Source: Sulfurospirillum sp. UBA2217 (GTDB lineage Bacteria; Campylobacterota; Campylobacteria; Campylobacterales; Sulfurospirillaceae). From it: a DNA stretch of 64,000 nt. How positions within the stretch are numbered: position 1 is the stretch's first letter; every line of letters begins with the position of its first letter. The position numbers were made by a program, and so were the translations under genes. The notes under the pieces were generated by a model that saw nothing but the letters and a program-made list of their open reading frames with translations, made no database searches and was not told the origin of the DNA. The stretch is from contig DCUJ01000012.1 of NCBI GenBank assembly GCA_002328495.1, positions 312,860 through 376,859 on the forward strand. Reading direction: 5' to 3'. Below, piece by piece: positions 50,920 through 61,200 of the stretch.

Positions 50920-52296
50920 ATGATGACAGAGTCCCAAAGCCCCTTGTATGATGACTTTAAGAGTATCTTGGCCACCATTGATCCCAAACGTATTAAAGAT
51001 CTTCTCTCCTACATGAGGACTGAAGCCATCAATTTCAACCTTTTTAAAGACGGTGCTTTTATTGAGCGTAAATTCCCGTTTGATATTGTGCCTCGCATCG
51101 TCTCAAGCGATGAGTTTGCCTATCTTGAAAAAGGCATTCAACAACGTATTTATGCGTTAAATCTCTTTTTGGAAGATATCTATTCGCACCAAAAAATTAT
51201 TAAAGATGGGGTTATACCTGCGGATTTTGTCTACTCTTCCAAAGCGTATTTGCCTGAATTTGTGGGCACAGAGGTTTCTAAAAATATTCGTGTACACATC
51301 AGTGGCATCGACCTTGTTAAAAACAGCGTTGGAGATGGTTGGGTGGTCTTGGAGGACAATATTCGCGTACCCAGTGGTGTGAGTTATCCTTTGTCCTTGC
51401 GCATTTTAACCCGCAAAGTCTTTCCTGAATTTTTTGAAAAACTTCCCATTCGCACGGTTTTAGATTATCCACAACGTCTCAATAATGCCATGAATTTTGT
51501 CAACACGGGTGGTATTAACGTTTTACTCACCCCTGGCAGATATAACTCTGCCTTTTACGAACACTCCTACCTTGCCAAACAAAGTGGCGCTGTTTTAGCC
51601 TCAGGTGAAGACTTATTTGTGGAAAATGACAAAGTCTATCTTAAAACATTTGGAGGCAAAAAAGCACGTGTGGGTGCCATTTACCGTCGCTTAGACGATG
51701 AAGCACTCGACCCTAAAGCGTTTCATGCCGATTCACTCATTGGGGTTCCTAACATCACCAAAGCCTATCGTGCGGGCAATGTGGCACTGATGAACAGTAT
51801 TGGAAACGGTGTTGCCGATGACAAAGGCATTTACTACTTTGTGCCTGAGATGATTCGCTACTATATGGGCGAAGATCCTATTTTGCAAAATGCACCAACC
51901 TATCTTGCTTTTTATGAAAAAGACCGCAAGCATATCTTGGAAAATCTTCGAACTCTTGTCATCAAAGATGTCGCAGAAGCGGGTGGATATGGGGTTGTCT
52001 TTGGCTCACAACTCTCAAAACCAGAGCGTGAAAAGCTTAAAAACGACATCATCGCGGAGCCTAGACGCTTCATTGCACAAGAGGTCATTGAATTTTACGA
52101 CATCGAATGCCTCAAAGAAAATGGCACACTGGTTTCGCACAAGGCGGATTTACGTATGTACTCCTTGTTTGGGGAAGATATTTTTGTATGGCCCTGCGGA
52201 CTGACTCGTTTTGCGATGGACCCTGCGAGTTATATCGTAAACTCTAGCCAAGGTGGTGGTTTTAAAGATACTTGGGTTTTAAAGGATAAGCAATGA
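50920..52296 (+). CDS. Circularly permuted ATP-grasp protein
   Basis: A 458-residue protein of the circularly permuted ATP-grasp type (DUF404/DUF407), predicted to be an amide-forming ligase that makes short peptides or modifies proteins. Landmarks are VLLTPGRYNSAFYEHSYLAK near residue 205, YRRLDDEALDP near 250, NSIGNGVADDKGIYYFVPEM near 290 and GGYGVVFGSQLSKPERE near 350. The ATG at 50920 (or 50923) follows AAAGG; longer frames have no such site. It is followed by alpha-E with a 4-base overlap, so the two are a split version of the fused minus-strand protein at 55801-58293. Confidence 0.88.
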   Translation: MMTESQSPLYDDFKSILATIDPKRIKDLLSYMRTEAINFNLFKDGAFIERKFPFDIVPRIVSSDEFAYLEKGIQQRIYALNLFLEDIYSHQKIIKDGVIPADFVYSSKAYLPEFVGTEVSKNIRVHISGIDLVKNSVGDGWVVLEDNIRVPSGVSYPLSLRILTRKVFPEFFEKLPIRTVLDYPQRLNNAMNFVNTGGINVLLTPGRYNSAFYEHSYLAKQSGAVLASGEDLFVENDKVYLKTFGGKKARVGAIYRRLDDEALDPKAFHADSLIGVPNITKAYRAGNVALMNSIGNGVADDKGIYYFVPEMIRYYMGEDPILQNAPTYLAFYEKDRKHILENLRTLVIKDVAEAGGYGVVFGSQLSKPEREKLKNDIIAEPRRFIAQEVIEFYDIECLKENGTLVSHKADLRMYSLFGEDIFVWPCGLTRFAMDPASYIVNSSQGGGFKDTWVLKDKQ

Positions 52297-52961
52297 TTTT
52301 AATTTCGCCACGAACTGCTGAAAATCTCTACTGGATGGGACGTTACATCCAACGTGCGGAGAGTATGACCCGTCTGGTTATTTCAACGTTTGATAAAATC
52401 TTAGATCAAAATCCCGATGAAGGCAATGCGTTATACGCGACATTAGGACTCAATGTCAGCTACCAATCCCCGCAGGATTTTCTACGAAAAGCCGTTATCG
52501 AACTCGAATACGTCAGTCTTTTGTCCATCATTGAGTGTGCACGTGAAAATGCTATTTTAACACGCCCTAGCCTTCCCAATCGTATGTTTAGCCGTATCAA
52601 TGCGCTTTACATGAAATACCAAGCTGCGAAAGAAGATGTATCATGTATCTCTATTTTTTGGCTTGAATCCACCCTACAAGAACTCGATGCTATTTGGGGA
52701 AACTTGGACCTTTCCTTGATACAGAGCAAAGAGATTCCCTACATTCAACTGGGTAAAATTGTTGAAAAAATCGATTTAGATATCCGACTCTTTGATAGCC
52801 TAGAGGCGGCCATTTTGGATGTTGAAAAGGTCAATGTTTTGGCAACCAAACTCTCCGTTAACCATAAAAAATTCAACATTTCCACCAGTGATAAACTCAA
52901 AGTGCTCCACGCCATCAACAGCATTTACACAAACTTATCGCAACCTTCCCACGAAGCATAA
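52293..52961 (+). CDS. Alpha-E domain protein
   Basis: A 222-residue all-helical protein of the alpha-E (DUF403) family, which nearly always accompanies circularly permuted ATP-grasp ligases. The N-terminal signature SPRTAENLYWMGRYIQRAESMTRLV is clear in its two halves. Its exact role is not known; it is proposed to help the ligase. AATGA overlap couples it to the ATP-grasp gene, and the first M14-like gene follows after 10 bases. Confidence 0.9.
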   Translation: MILISPRTAENLYWMGRYIQRAESMTRLVISTFDKILDQNPDEGNALYATLGLNVSYQSPQDFLRKAVIELEYVSLLSIIECARENAILTRPSLPNRMFSRINALYMKYQAAKEDVSCISIFWLESTLQELDAIWGNLDLSLIQSKEIPYIQLGKIVEKIDLDIRLFDSLEAAILDVEKVNVLATKLSVNHKKFNISTSDKLKVLHAINSIYTNLSQPSHEA

Positions 52962-52971
52962 AGGATTTCGT

Positions 52972-53922
52972 ATGATTGAAGAAGTTTTCAATGTTAAACT
53001 TCCTGTAAATGAAACACTGACACTCAAGCGAAATCGCTTTTGCCCTGAAGATATCACGACCTCCACCAAACGCATTTCGATTGTGACAGGGATTCATGGG
53101 GACGAGCTAGAAGGGCAATACGTCTGTTACTTGCTTGGAAAATGGCTCAATGAACATCCTGAACATATCAAAGGTATTATTGATATCTACCCTTCGATGA
53201 ACCCTATGGGCATCGATAGCATCACCCGTGGATTTCCCTTTTATGATGTCGATATTAACCGTATTTTTCCAGGAAGCACCTCTGAATTTTTACCAGGACA
53301 ACTTGCCAATGCTATCGTAGAAAGTGTGAAAGGCAGTGATTATGCCATCGATATTCATGCCAGCAATATCTTTTTGCGTGAACTTCCACAAGTGCGTATC
53401 AGTAAATTATTTGCCGATACATTGGTACCATTGGCTGAAAAATTAGGCATTGATTTTATTTGGGTGCATGACGCTGTTACGGTTTTAGAATCCACCTTTT
53501 CACACGCCATGAACACCTTAGGCACACAAACCCTCGTCGTTGAGATGGGAGTGGGTATGCGCATTACCAAATCCTACGGTCAAGGCTTAAGCGAAGGCAT
53601 TTTAAATCTAATGGCACATGCGGGCATCATCGAAAAAAAGCCAATGCGTGTCTGTAAAACTGCCGTATCAACGCTTAATTCCAATGTCCATTTTATCAAT
53701 GCCTCCACTTCTGGTATCTTTGTGCCCACCTTAGAACACAATGTCATCGCGATGAAAGGGGAACAACTCGGAGAAATCATCGACCCCCTCTTGGGCTGTG
53801 TCAAAGAATCCATTTTAAGCCCGTGCAATGGGCTTTTGTTTACGATTAGAGAATACCCTGTTGTGTATGAAGGCTCTTTAATTGCACGTATTTTAGAAGA
53901 AAACAAGGCAGAAAAGCAATGA
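52972..53922 (+). CDS. M14-family succinylglutamate desuccinylase/aspartoacylase-like enzyme
   Basis: A 316-residue zinc amidohydrolase or carboxypeptidase-like protein. The zinc ligands are in place: His and Glu in GIHGDELEGQ near residue 40 and His in YAIDIHASNIFLREL near residue 125. YDVDINRIFPG near residue 86 is typical of the family. In this operon it would cleave or trim an amide product of the ATP-grasp ligase. The start at 52972 has AAAGGA upstream. It overlaps the next gene as ATGA; that gene is a paralog without zinc ligands. Confidence 0.88.
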   Translation: MIEEVFNVKLPVNETLTLKRNRFCPEDITTSTKRISIVTGIHGDELEGQYVCYLLGKWLNEHPEHIKGIIDIYPSMNPMGIDSITRGFPFYDVDINRIFPGSTSEFLPGQLANAIVESVKGSDYAIDIHASNIFLRELPQVRISKLFADTLVPLAEKLGIDFIWVHDAVTVLESTFSHAMNTLGTQTLVVEMGVGMRITKSYGQGLSEGILNLMAHAGIIEKKPMRVCKTAVSTLNSNVHFINASTSGIFVPTLEHNVIAMKGEQLGEIIDPLLGCVKESILSPCNGLLFTIREYPVVYEGSLIARILEENKAEKQ

Positions 53923-54863
53923 AAGAAGAACTGTTATTTCAAATAGACTCCCTAAGCCGTGGTCCCATGAGTGTTAAGGCATTTCGTTTTGGTGTACCTG
54001 ATGCCACTCCCTCGTGTGTCATCGTAGGACCTATGACGGGCAATGCCATCGACCAACTGTGGATTGCTTCGCATTTGGTCCGTTTTTTACGTCAAAAAGA
54101 GCTTGAAAATGCGGGCTTTGTCAAAGGTGAAATTCTCATCGTCCCCACTGCCAACACCTACTCTTTTAACATGGGAAAAGCCTTTTGGCCGATGGACAAC
54201 ACCGACATTGATGTGATGTTCCCCGGTTACGACAAAGGCGAAACCACGCAACGCATTGCCGCTAAATTGTTTGAAAAAACGAACAATTATGACTATGCTA
54301 TTTTGCTTGAAGCGCGCAAAGACCATGTCGAATGCGTGCCTTACGTTAAAATCCTCAATACCGAAAATTCTGACGTCGAAGATGCCCGTGATTTTGGGCT
54401 TGATTTTATCTACCAAAAAGATGTTGACCCCATCGATACGGTTTCTATTAATTACAACTGGCAAGTGTGGAATGCCAAATCATTTTCCATTATTTCAGGG
54501 AAAAAAGGCACGCTTCGCAAAATTGAATCGGGGAAAGTCATTGATGCCATTATTCGCTTTTTAAGTCTCAAAGGGATTATTGATTATAAGGTATTTCAAG
54601 GGGCAAAGGGCAATATCGTCACCAAAGAGTCGATTGAGATTATCAAAAGTGCGGCAGCTGGATTGTTTGATGCCCTAGCGCAGGTGGGAGATCATGTGGC
54701 ACATGGTCAACCTTTAGCGCGCATTTACAATGCACTCGATGGCTCATTGCTTCAAACCATCGTTTCGCCCTCTGAGGGCATCATCACCTGTCGGTATGAC
54801 TATCCATTGATTTTTCAAAACGCCATAGCCTATCGTATCGCTAAACTTTCAAATGATTATTAG
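53919..54863 (+). CDS. M14-like paralog without zinc ligands
   Basis: A 314-residue protein that aligns by eye with the preceding gene over its whole length (matching blocks are the N-terminal strand ending VGPMTGNAIDQ, then DNTDIDVMFPGYDKGETTQR, and the C-terminal IIRFLSLKGII). The HGDE ligands of its partner read MTGNA here, and IDIHAS reads LLEARK, so all zinc ligands appear lost. It is probably a regulatory or substrate-binding partner forming a hetero-oligomer with the active paralog. It is last in the plus-strand operon. Confidence 0.75.
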   Translation: MKEELLFQIDSLSRGPMSVKAFRFGVPDATPSCVIVGPMTGNAIDQLWIASHLVRFLRQKELENAGFVKGEILIVPTANTYSFNMGKAFWPMDNTDIDVMFPGYDKGETTQRIAAKLFEKTNNYDYAILLEARKDHVECVPYVKILNTENSDVEDARDFGLDFIYQKDVDPIDTVSINYNWQVWNAKSFSIISGKKGTLRKIESGKVIDAIIRFLSLKGIIDYKVFQGAKGNIVTKESIEIIKSAAAGLFDALAQVGDHVAHGQPLARIYNALDGSLLQTIVSPSEGIITCRYDYPLIFQNAIAYRIAKLSNDY

Positions 54864-54911
54864 AGTTCTTATTGAACTCTCGACACGTCTTTAAAGCAAA
54901 GCTTTAAAGAC
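54862..54911. terminator. Two hairpins between the convergent amidoligase operons
   Basis: AGAGTTC/GAACTCT (54862-54880, 5-base loop) is followed by GTCTTTAAAGC/GCTTTAAAGAC (54887-54911, 3-base loop). The second overlaps the stop codon of the transglutaminase gene. This convergent site uses no TTACATGTAA copy. Confidence 0.6.
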
Positions 54912-55797
54912 TCACCCGTCGCACATCAACACTGATTTGTAATTCACTTTTACCACTGCTCATCACAACCCCTTTAAGAGGCGTTATATCATCATAATCA
55001 CGCCCCTGTCCTAAAAAAATATGTTGCGAAGTGGGGATGAGATTGTTGGTGGGATCAAAGCCAACCCAACCAACGCGTGGAATATACAAAGCAAACCATG
55101 CGTGCGAAGCATCCACACCAAAGAGTTTTTCTTCTCCCTCTTTGGGAATGGTTTCAATGTACCCACTGATGTATTTTGCGGGAAGCCCGATGGTGCGTAG
55201 TGAAGCAATGGCAAAATGGGTAAAATCTTGGCATACTCCCTTTTTTGCATCAAAGATCTCTTCAATGGGCGTTGTCACATCGCTAAAGCCTGGAACAAAC
55301 TCAAAGTCGTTAAAAATGCGTTGCATAAATTCAGCACATGCCTCAAACAGGTCTCTTTTTGAATGAAACGATTGACGCACGTATGCTTCAATGGCACGTG
55401 AACCTTTACAAATTAATTCGGACTCAAACCAGTATTTTTTAGCCATCAAATCATATAAATCAAACGATTCAAGCAACGATAATGCTTTTTCATAGGGCAT
55501 ACTGTTTTGCTTCATTCGTTCATTGTGCGCATCTAAAAGGTGTGGGAAAATCTCTACACGAGAACGCCCAATCACACTCAACGCTCGGTGAGGTTTTCGA
55601 ATCAATAAATGGCTGTTGCTGTTACCAAACATATCAGTAAAACTATGCTCCTCATACACGGAAGGGAGAATTTCCATCGAAAAATCTAAAATTTTTTGAA
55701 ACCGATTTTCGCGTGGTTTTAAACGGGCAATATTATGGCTAAACGTCACCATGCCCTCATATTCAAAGGTTGTTTTATGGTAAATATCGTAAATCAT
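54904..55797 (-). CDS. Transglutaminase-like protein (bacterial N-terminal domain type)
   Basis: A 297-residue protein with a bacterial transglutaminase-like N-terminal domain (about 1-85) and a transglutaminase/protease core: catalytic Cys in KKGVCQDFTHFAIASLR near residue 180, His in VDASHAWFALYIP near 225 and Asp in VGFDPTNN near 243. Such proteins accompany ATP-grasp/alpha-E ligases and may hydrolyse or transfer the peptide made. It is 3 bases from the ATP-grasp/alpha-E fusion gene, and last in the minus-strand operon. Confidence 0.9.
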   Translation of the reverse strand: MIYDIYHKTTFEYEGMVTFSHNIARLKPRENRFQKILDFSMEILPSVYEEHSFTDMFGNSNSHLLIRKPHRALSVIGRSRVEIFPHLLDAHNERMKQNSMPYEKALSLLESFDLYDLMAKKYWFESELICKGSRAIEAYVRQSFHSKRDLFEACAEFMQRIFNDFEFVPGFSDVTTPIEEIFDAKKGVCQDFTHFAIASLRTIGLPAKYISGYIETIPKEGEEKLFGVDASHAWFALYIPRVGWVGFDPTNNLIPTSQHIFLGQGRDYDDITPLKGVVMSSGKSELQISVDVRRVSL

Positions 55798-55800
55798 CGC

Positions 55801-58293
55801 TTACTCATCATAGTGTGAAAAATAGGTTTTGGAAAACTCAATGGAGGCATGAGCAAACAACTCACTCAGTTCCGATAAAAAGGTATCAAGGACATGGTAC
55901 ACACTGCTCTCTTCTTCAATTTCCATCAGTGTGCTAAGATGGCTTAAGCGCAACTTTGCGTGGGCTTTAAAGATGGCTTCTTCATAAGAACTTAAATATT
56001 TTTTTGCTTTAGGCAATGTTTTAAAGGCTTGCAAAAGTTCATCCGCAATGTACGTGAGTGATTTTGGAAAATGAGGGTTTAACAGTAAAAATTCCACCAC
56101 ATTTTCAAGGGCTAAGGAACTTTTATACTGTGTTCGATAGGCATTAAAACTTTCACAAGACCCCAATATTGCCTCTAAAATATCGTAAGTAGAAGATTTT
56201 TCAAGCTTTAAACAGAGCAAAGAGCGTGCTTTTGAAATCAGCAAAAGAGCGCTTTCAATTTTAAAACCAATGCTATAAAGCACCAAACCTTGGTCACTCA
56301 CCATACTCTCTTCCACCAACTCTTTGTACGCCATCAAATAAATCAACTCTTTATCTAACTCATGCAAGAGTGTTTGACTCGAATAACTGTTTTTATAAAT
56401 AAACGTATGCCACTCTTTTTGCATTTTATCGAAAAGCTTCCATGACTCAATCGCCAACAGACTTTTCACCGCAATGTTGGCACTGCCCAGCATCGAAATG
56501 GTAAACGAAAGACTCCCTTGTCTAAACGTATCCCTCACCAAAGAGGCTATCTCTTGAAGCGGCTCAATCTTCAGCGTTTCATCTTCTTTGGTATCTAAAA
56601 ATCCAGGGTAGGTCATCGTAAAATGAGTCAATGCTTTGTGCAAAATAAGCTGAACTTCTTTAGACGATGTGCTCTCATAACGATGCGCATGAATCATTTT
56701 TTTAATAATATAGCGAATAAGCCTCGTAGTCGCGATGGAGCGCGCAAGGTAACGCCCAAGCCAAAAGAGGTTTTCCGCTTTTAACGTTGGCATATGCTTG
56801 ATAGAAAGATCCAAATAAGGCAAAGTCTTAAAAATGGCATTGGTATCTATTTTGTTATCCGTTCCCAAAATCCATAAATCTTTACTTTTTCCCCCTTTTT
56901 GAGACGAAACAAGCAATGCATCTGTGGAGACAGAAAGACGGACCAACCCACCGTTCATCACGCTGTATCCCGTATCATTTTTTACACTGTATGCCCGAAT
57001 AACTGCATTACGTGGTTCAATTTTCCCATTGTCGTAGCATGGTGTTTTAGAAAAACTAATCTCTTCTTGTGCAACATATTGGTCTGGATTTGCACACAAT
57101 TTATCCCGTAAGTGTGCTAACTCTTCTGCACTCAAATGCTTCGCAATGTAGGTTTTCATCACTTCTGTGCGATCTATCTTTTTAACAATCAAGCCTTCCA
57201 AGTGCTCTAACACATAGGCTAGTTCTTGCTTTTGCCCGCACCACCATGTCGCAATTTGAGGCAATATAAGCTCTTCATCTAAAAAATAGTGGCAAATACG
57301 ACTCATAAAAGGGTTAAGTCCTGCATTTTCAACAATGGCACTGCCGATAGGATTAATCATAGCAAGATGCCCTTGACGTAAGGTGTCCACTAAGCCTGAA
57401 ACACCCAGTCTGGAGTCACTTCGAAGCTCAAGTGGGTCACAAAAACGATCATCAACACGTCTTAAAAGGGTATTGATAGGCTTAAGCCCACTCAAACTTT
57501 TGAGCCATAACGAGCCATTTTTTGCCAGTAAATCATCCCCTTGTACTAAATTTATTTCTAAAAAGGAGCTGAGATACGCATGTTCAAAATAGGTTTCATT
57601 ATGAGGACCAGGAGTGAGAAGTGCTGCTTTTGAGGTATCACCATGGGTTAACTTTTTGAGCAATTTTTTGAACTCTTCCACAAATAAAGAGAGCTTTTTA
57701 GCTTCTACATTAGGATAAAGCTCTTTGGCAATCATATTCATCGTAAGCCTATTTTCTACCGCATAGCCAAGACCTGAGGGAGCTTGGGTTCTATCATTAA
57801 TGACCCACATCTTTCCATCAGGACCTCGTGCCATATCGAGTGCGTAAAAATAGAGATTGAAGTTCTCTTTAAGTCCAAAGTTGAACACTTCAGGACTAAA
57901 TCCCTTATGCCCAAAAATAACTTCAGAGGGAATGATGTTTTCTTTTAAAAGCTTTTGTTCTCCATAAAGATCACGTAAGACCAAATTTAATAGTTTTGCA
58001 CGTTGCTTAATCCCTCGCTTAACCTCACGCCACTCCTCTTGCGTCATGACAAACGGGATGGGGTCTAGCGTCCAAGGACGGTTATTATTGCCATCTGGAT
58101 TGTTATAAACATTGTATGTCACGCCATTGTCTTCCATATGCCATTCAATTTCAGACTGTTTGGCGGCTAATGTATCTACGCCCGCACGCTCAATGTGTGC
58201 ATAAATATCCTGCCAATGCGCACGTACTGTGCCATCTTTGTGAAACATCTCATCGTACGAAGCGTGTAAAGAGTACTGCTCAAACATCTGCAT
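55801..58293 (-). CDS. Circularly permuted ATP-grasp / alpha-E fusion protein
   Basis: An 830-residue fusion: a circularly permuted ATP-grasp ligase (about residues 1-490; LLTPGPHNETYFEHAYLSS near 230, RRVDDRFCDP near 280, NPIGSAIVENAGLNPFMSRI near 315) joined to an alpha-E domain (about 515-830; KAENLFWLGRYLARSIATTR). The plus-strand operon has the same two domains as separate genes, so the locus has both a split and a fused version. It probably makes an amide or peptide bond, together with the transglutaminase proteins on either side. Confidence 0.9.
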   Translation of the reverse strand: MQMFEQYSLHASYDEMFHKDGTVRAHWQDIYAHIERAGVDTLAAKQSEIEWHMEDNGVTYNVYNNPDGNNNRPWTLDPIPFVMTQEEWREVKRGIKQRAKLLNLVLRDLYGEQKLLKENIIPSEVIFGHKGFSPEVFNFGLKENFNLYFYALDMARGPDGKMWVINDRTQAPSGLGYAVENRLTMNMIAKELYPNVEAKKLSLFVEEFKKLLKKLTHGDTSKAALLTPGPHNETYFEHAYLSSFLEINLVQGDDLLAKNGSLWLKSLSGLKPINTLLRRVDDRFCDPLELRSDSRLGVSGLVDTLRQGHLAMINPIGSAIVENAGLNPFMSRICHYFLDEELILPQIATWWCGQKQELAYVLEHLEGLIVKKIDRTEVMKTYIAKHLSAEELAHLRDKLCANPDQYVAQEEISFSKTPCYDNGKIEPRNAVIRAYSVKNDTGYSVMNGGLVRLSVSTDALLVSSQKGGKSKDLWILGTDNKIDTNAIFKTLPYLDLSIKHMPTLKAENLFWLGRYLARSIATTRLIRYIIKKMIHAHRYESTSSKEVQLILHKALTHFTMTYPGFLDTKEDETLKIEPLQEIASLVRDTFRQGSLSFTISMLGSANIAVKSLLAIESWKLFDKMQKEWHTFIYKNSYSSQTLLHELDKELIYLMAYKELVEESMVSDQGLVLYSIGFKIESALLLISKARSLLCLKLEKSSTYDILEAILGSCESFNAYRTQYKSSLALENVVEFLLLNPHFPKSLTYIADELLQAFKTLPKAKKYLSSYEEAIFKAHAKLRLSHLSTLMEIEEESSVYHVLDTFLSELSELFAHASIEFSKTYFSHYDE

Positions 58294-61200
58294 TTATCGC
58301 CCTGCCCACTTTCGTCGCAAATCTAGGGTATGGGGGTATTCTATACTCTTAGGCAATTCTTGATACGTAAAGACCTTATGCTCTTTTGTCGTAACAATAG
58401 CCCGCTTGGCGCCATTAATATTAACCATCTGATCGACTACGGAGACAGGAATAGACTCGATGTCCCCTTGGGTGTGGTTAAAGTCCCAAAAACGGTTAAT
58501 TCTTCGAGATTCTGCTTCATAACTGTTCACAGGAAAGGTCTCATAACTTCGTCCACCAGGATGCGCTACAAAATAGGTCATACCACCGATGGAGCGGTTA
58601 TTCCACGTATCGACAATGTCAAAGACCAAGGGGGTATCGACTCCGATGGTAGGGTGCAATGCCGACCACGGCTCCCACGCCTTATACTTAATGCCTGCAA
58701 CAAATTCACCCTCAATACCTGTAGGATTAAGCGGGATGGCTACGGTGTTACATGTAAGGGTGTAGCGTTCGGGGGTAAAGTTGGTGACTTTAATTTGAAC
58801 ACGCTCTAAAGAAGAATCCACATAGCGCGCCGTTCCTTGGGAAGAACTCTCTTCGCCCAAGACATTCCACGGCTCAATAGCAGAGCGCAACTCTAAATGA
58901 ACATTCTCAACCGTTGCCATGCCATAAAGAGGAAAACGAAACTCAAAGAAAGGGTCAAACCAATCGAGTGCAAACGGATAGCCTTCGTTATTTAAAAACT
59001 CCACAATATCGCGTAAATCTTCTTTGACATAATGCTCTAATAAAAATTTATCATGCAATTGTGTGCCCCAACGTACCAATTTATGACGATACGGCTTTTT
59101 CCAAAATACAGACACAAGCGTGCGCACTAAGAGCATTTGCAACAGCGCCATGTGAGAATGCGGAGGCATGTCAAAGGCGCGAAGCTCTAAAATACCTAAA
59201 CGCCCTGTACTCGAATCTGGAGAATAGAGTTTATCGATGCAAAATTCAGAACGGTGCGTGTTGCCTGTAATGTCGGTGAGCATATGACGAAAAAGCCTAT
59301 CGGTCAGCCAAAATGGAACCTCCGCGCCTTCTGGAATCTGCCCAAAAGCAATTTCAAGCTCATACAGATTTTCTGCCCTTCCCTCATCCACACGCGGTGC
59401 TTGTGAGGTCGGTCCTATAAAAGCACCTGAAAAAAGGTACGAAAGACCGGGATGATGCTGCCAAAACGTAATCAAACTTCGTAAAAGGTCAGGACGTCTT
59501 AACAATGGACTATCACTAGGTTTCATCGCACCAATCGTGACATGATTTCCACCGCCCGTTCCCGTATGTCTTCCATCCACCATAAACTTTTCAGTCCCCA
59601 AACGTGAGGCGCGCGCATCGGCATAAAGGGTTAAGAGATTGTCACTGAGCTCTTTCCATGAAAGGGCGGGTTGAATGTTCACTTCAATGACCCCTGGGTC
59701 TGGCGTAACTTTGATACGCTCAATTCGCAAGTCATGCGCAGGCTCATACCCTTCGATAATAATCTTTACATGTAAAGATTCGGCAACGGCTTCGACCATA
59801 GCCATTAAATCTAAAAAAGCCTCCGTATGATTGAGCGGTGGCAAGAAAACATAAAGCTTTCCATCGCGCACTTCCGTACAAAGAGCCGTTCGTACAAAAG
59901 GCGCATCACCCTCAGGCTTTGCCTTACATGTAAACACAGACTCACCCCCAAAATCTCCCAATGCTTCCGTAGGAGCGAAGAGATCAGGTTCACAATGCAA
60001 AGCAACCTCATGGGCTGGTTTTTTCACCAAAGAGTCCAAAGGCAAGCGCAACCCAAGCGGTGAATTTCCCGCCGCCAAATAGAGATAGCCTCTACGCAAA
60101 ACCCACGGAGAACTCACCCAAACCTTATTGCCAAAATTGACAGGTACCACGTAACCCACAGGCGTATCTAGCCCTTTAGAGAGAACTTTTGCAAGCGTCT
60201 GACGCTCCAATGAATCTTTCAAATTGACTTTCATCGGATCAATGTCAATGGGCAGTTCAGACTCTTTGATAATATAATACAAAGGGTCTTCATACGCTTC
60301 TAAGATGTTTGAATCACTCAATCCTAATTTACCCATTAAATGGTGTAAAAAATTCTTAGCATCTGCATTGGTGTAGGTATAGCTCTCATTCATATCGGCA
60401 AACAAATCGGGATTTTTCCAAATGGCTTTGCCATCTTTTCGCCAAATAATAGACGTTTGCCACCGAGGTAAAGGCTCACCAGGGTACCATTTGCCCTGTG
60501 CATAGTGCAGCATGCCCCCTTTGCCAAAAGAGTGTAAGAGTTTACGAGAGAGCACATCGGCTAAGGCACGCTTGTGAGGACCATCGGCCGAGATATTCCA
60601 CTCGGGTGCTTCCATATCGTCAATCGAAACAAAGGTAGGCTCACCGCCCATAGAGAGGCGTACATCGTTTGCTTCAAGCTCTTTATCCACATCAAATCCA
60701 AGCTCATAAATCGCTTTCCACTGCTCTTCACGGTATGGCTTAGTCACACGAGGCGATTCAAAAATGCGTGTCACGGTATTGGCATAGAAAAATTCTGTTT
60801 CACACGTTTCACTCAGTCCTTCTATCGCATAGGCACTCTCATACGAGGGGGTACATGCAAGGGGAATATGCCCCTCTCCTGCAAAAAGACCACTCGTCGC
60901 ATCAAGCCCTATCCAACCCGCTCCTGGTATATACACCTCTGTCCATGCGTGTAAGTCGGTAAAATCCTCTTCAGGACCGCTTGGACCATCCAAAGATTTC
61001 ACATCGGCTTTAAGTTGCACCAAATAGCCCGAAACAAAACGAGACGCAAGTCCCAAATGGCGTAAAACCTGTACAAAAAGCCACGCATAATCACGACAAC
61101 TTCCAAGCTTATTGCCCAGTGTCACTTCACACGTTTGCACCCCTGGGTCTAAACGAATCGTATAATTAAGATAGGCATTAATTTTCATATTGAGGTAGAC

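Noticed and set aside
52819..52971. Longer start of the first M14 gene reaching back into alpha-E
   Set aside because: The upstream codons are a shifted frame of alpha-E; ATG 52972 has AAAGGA and gives the family N-terminus.
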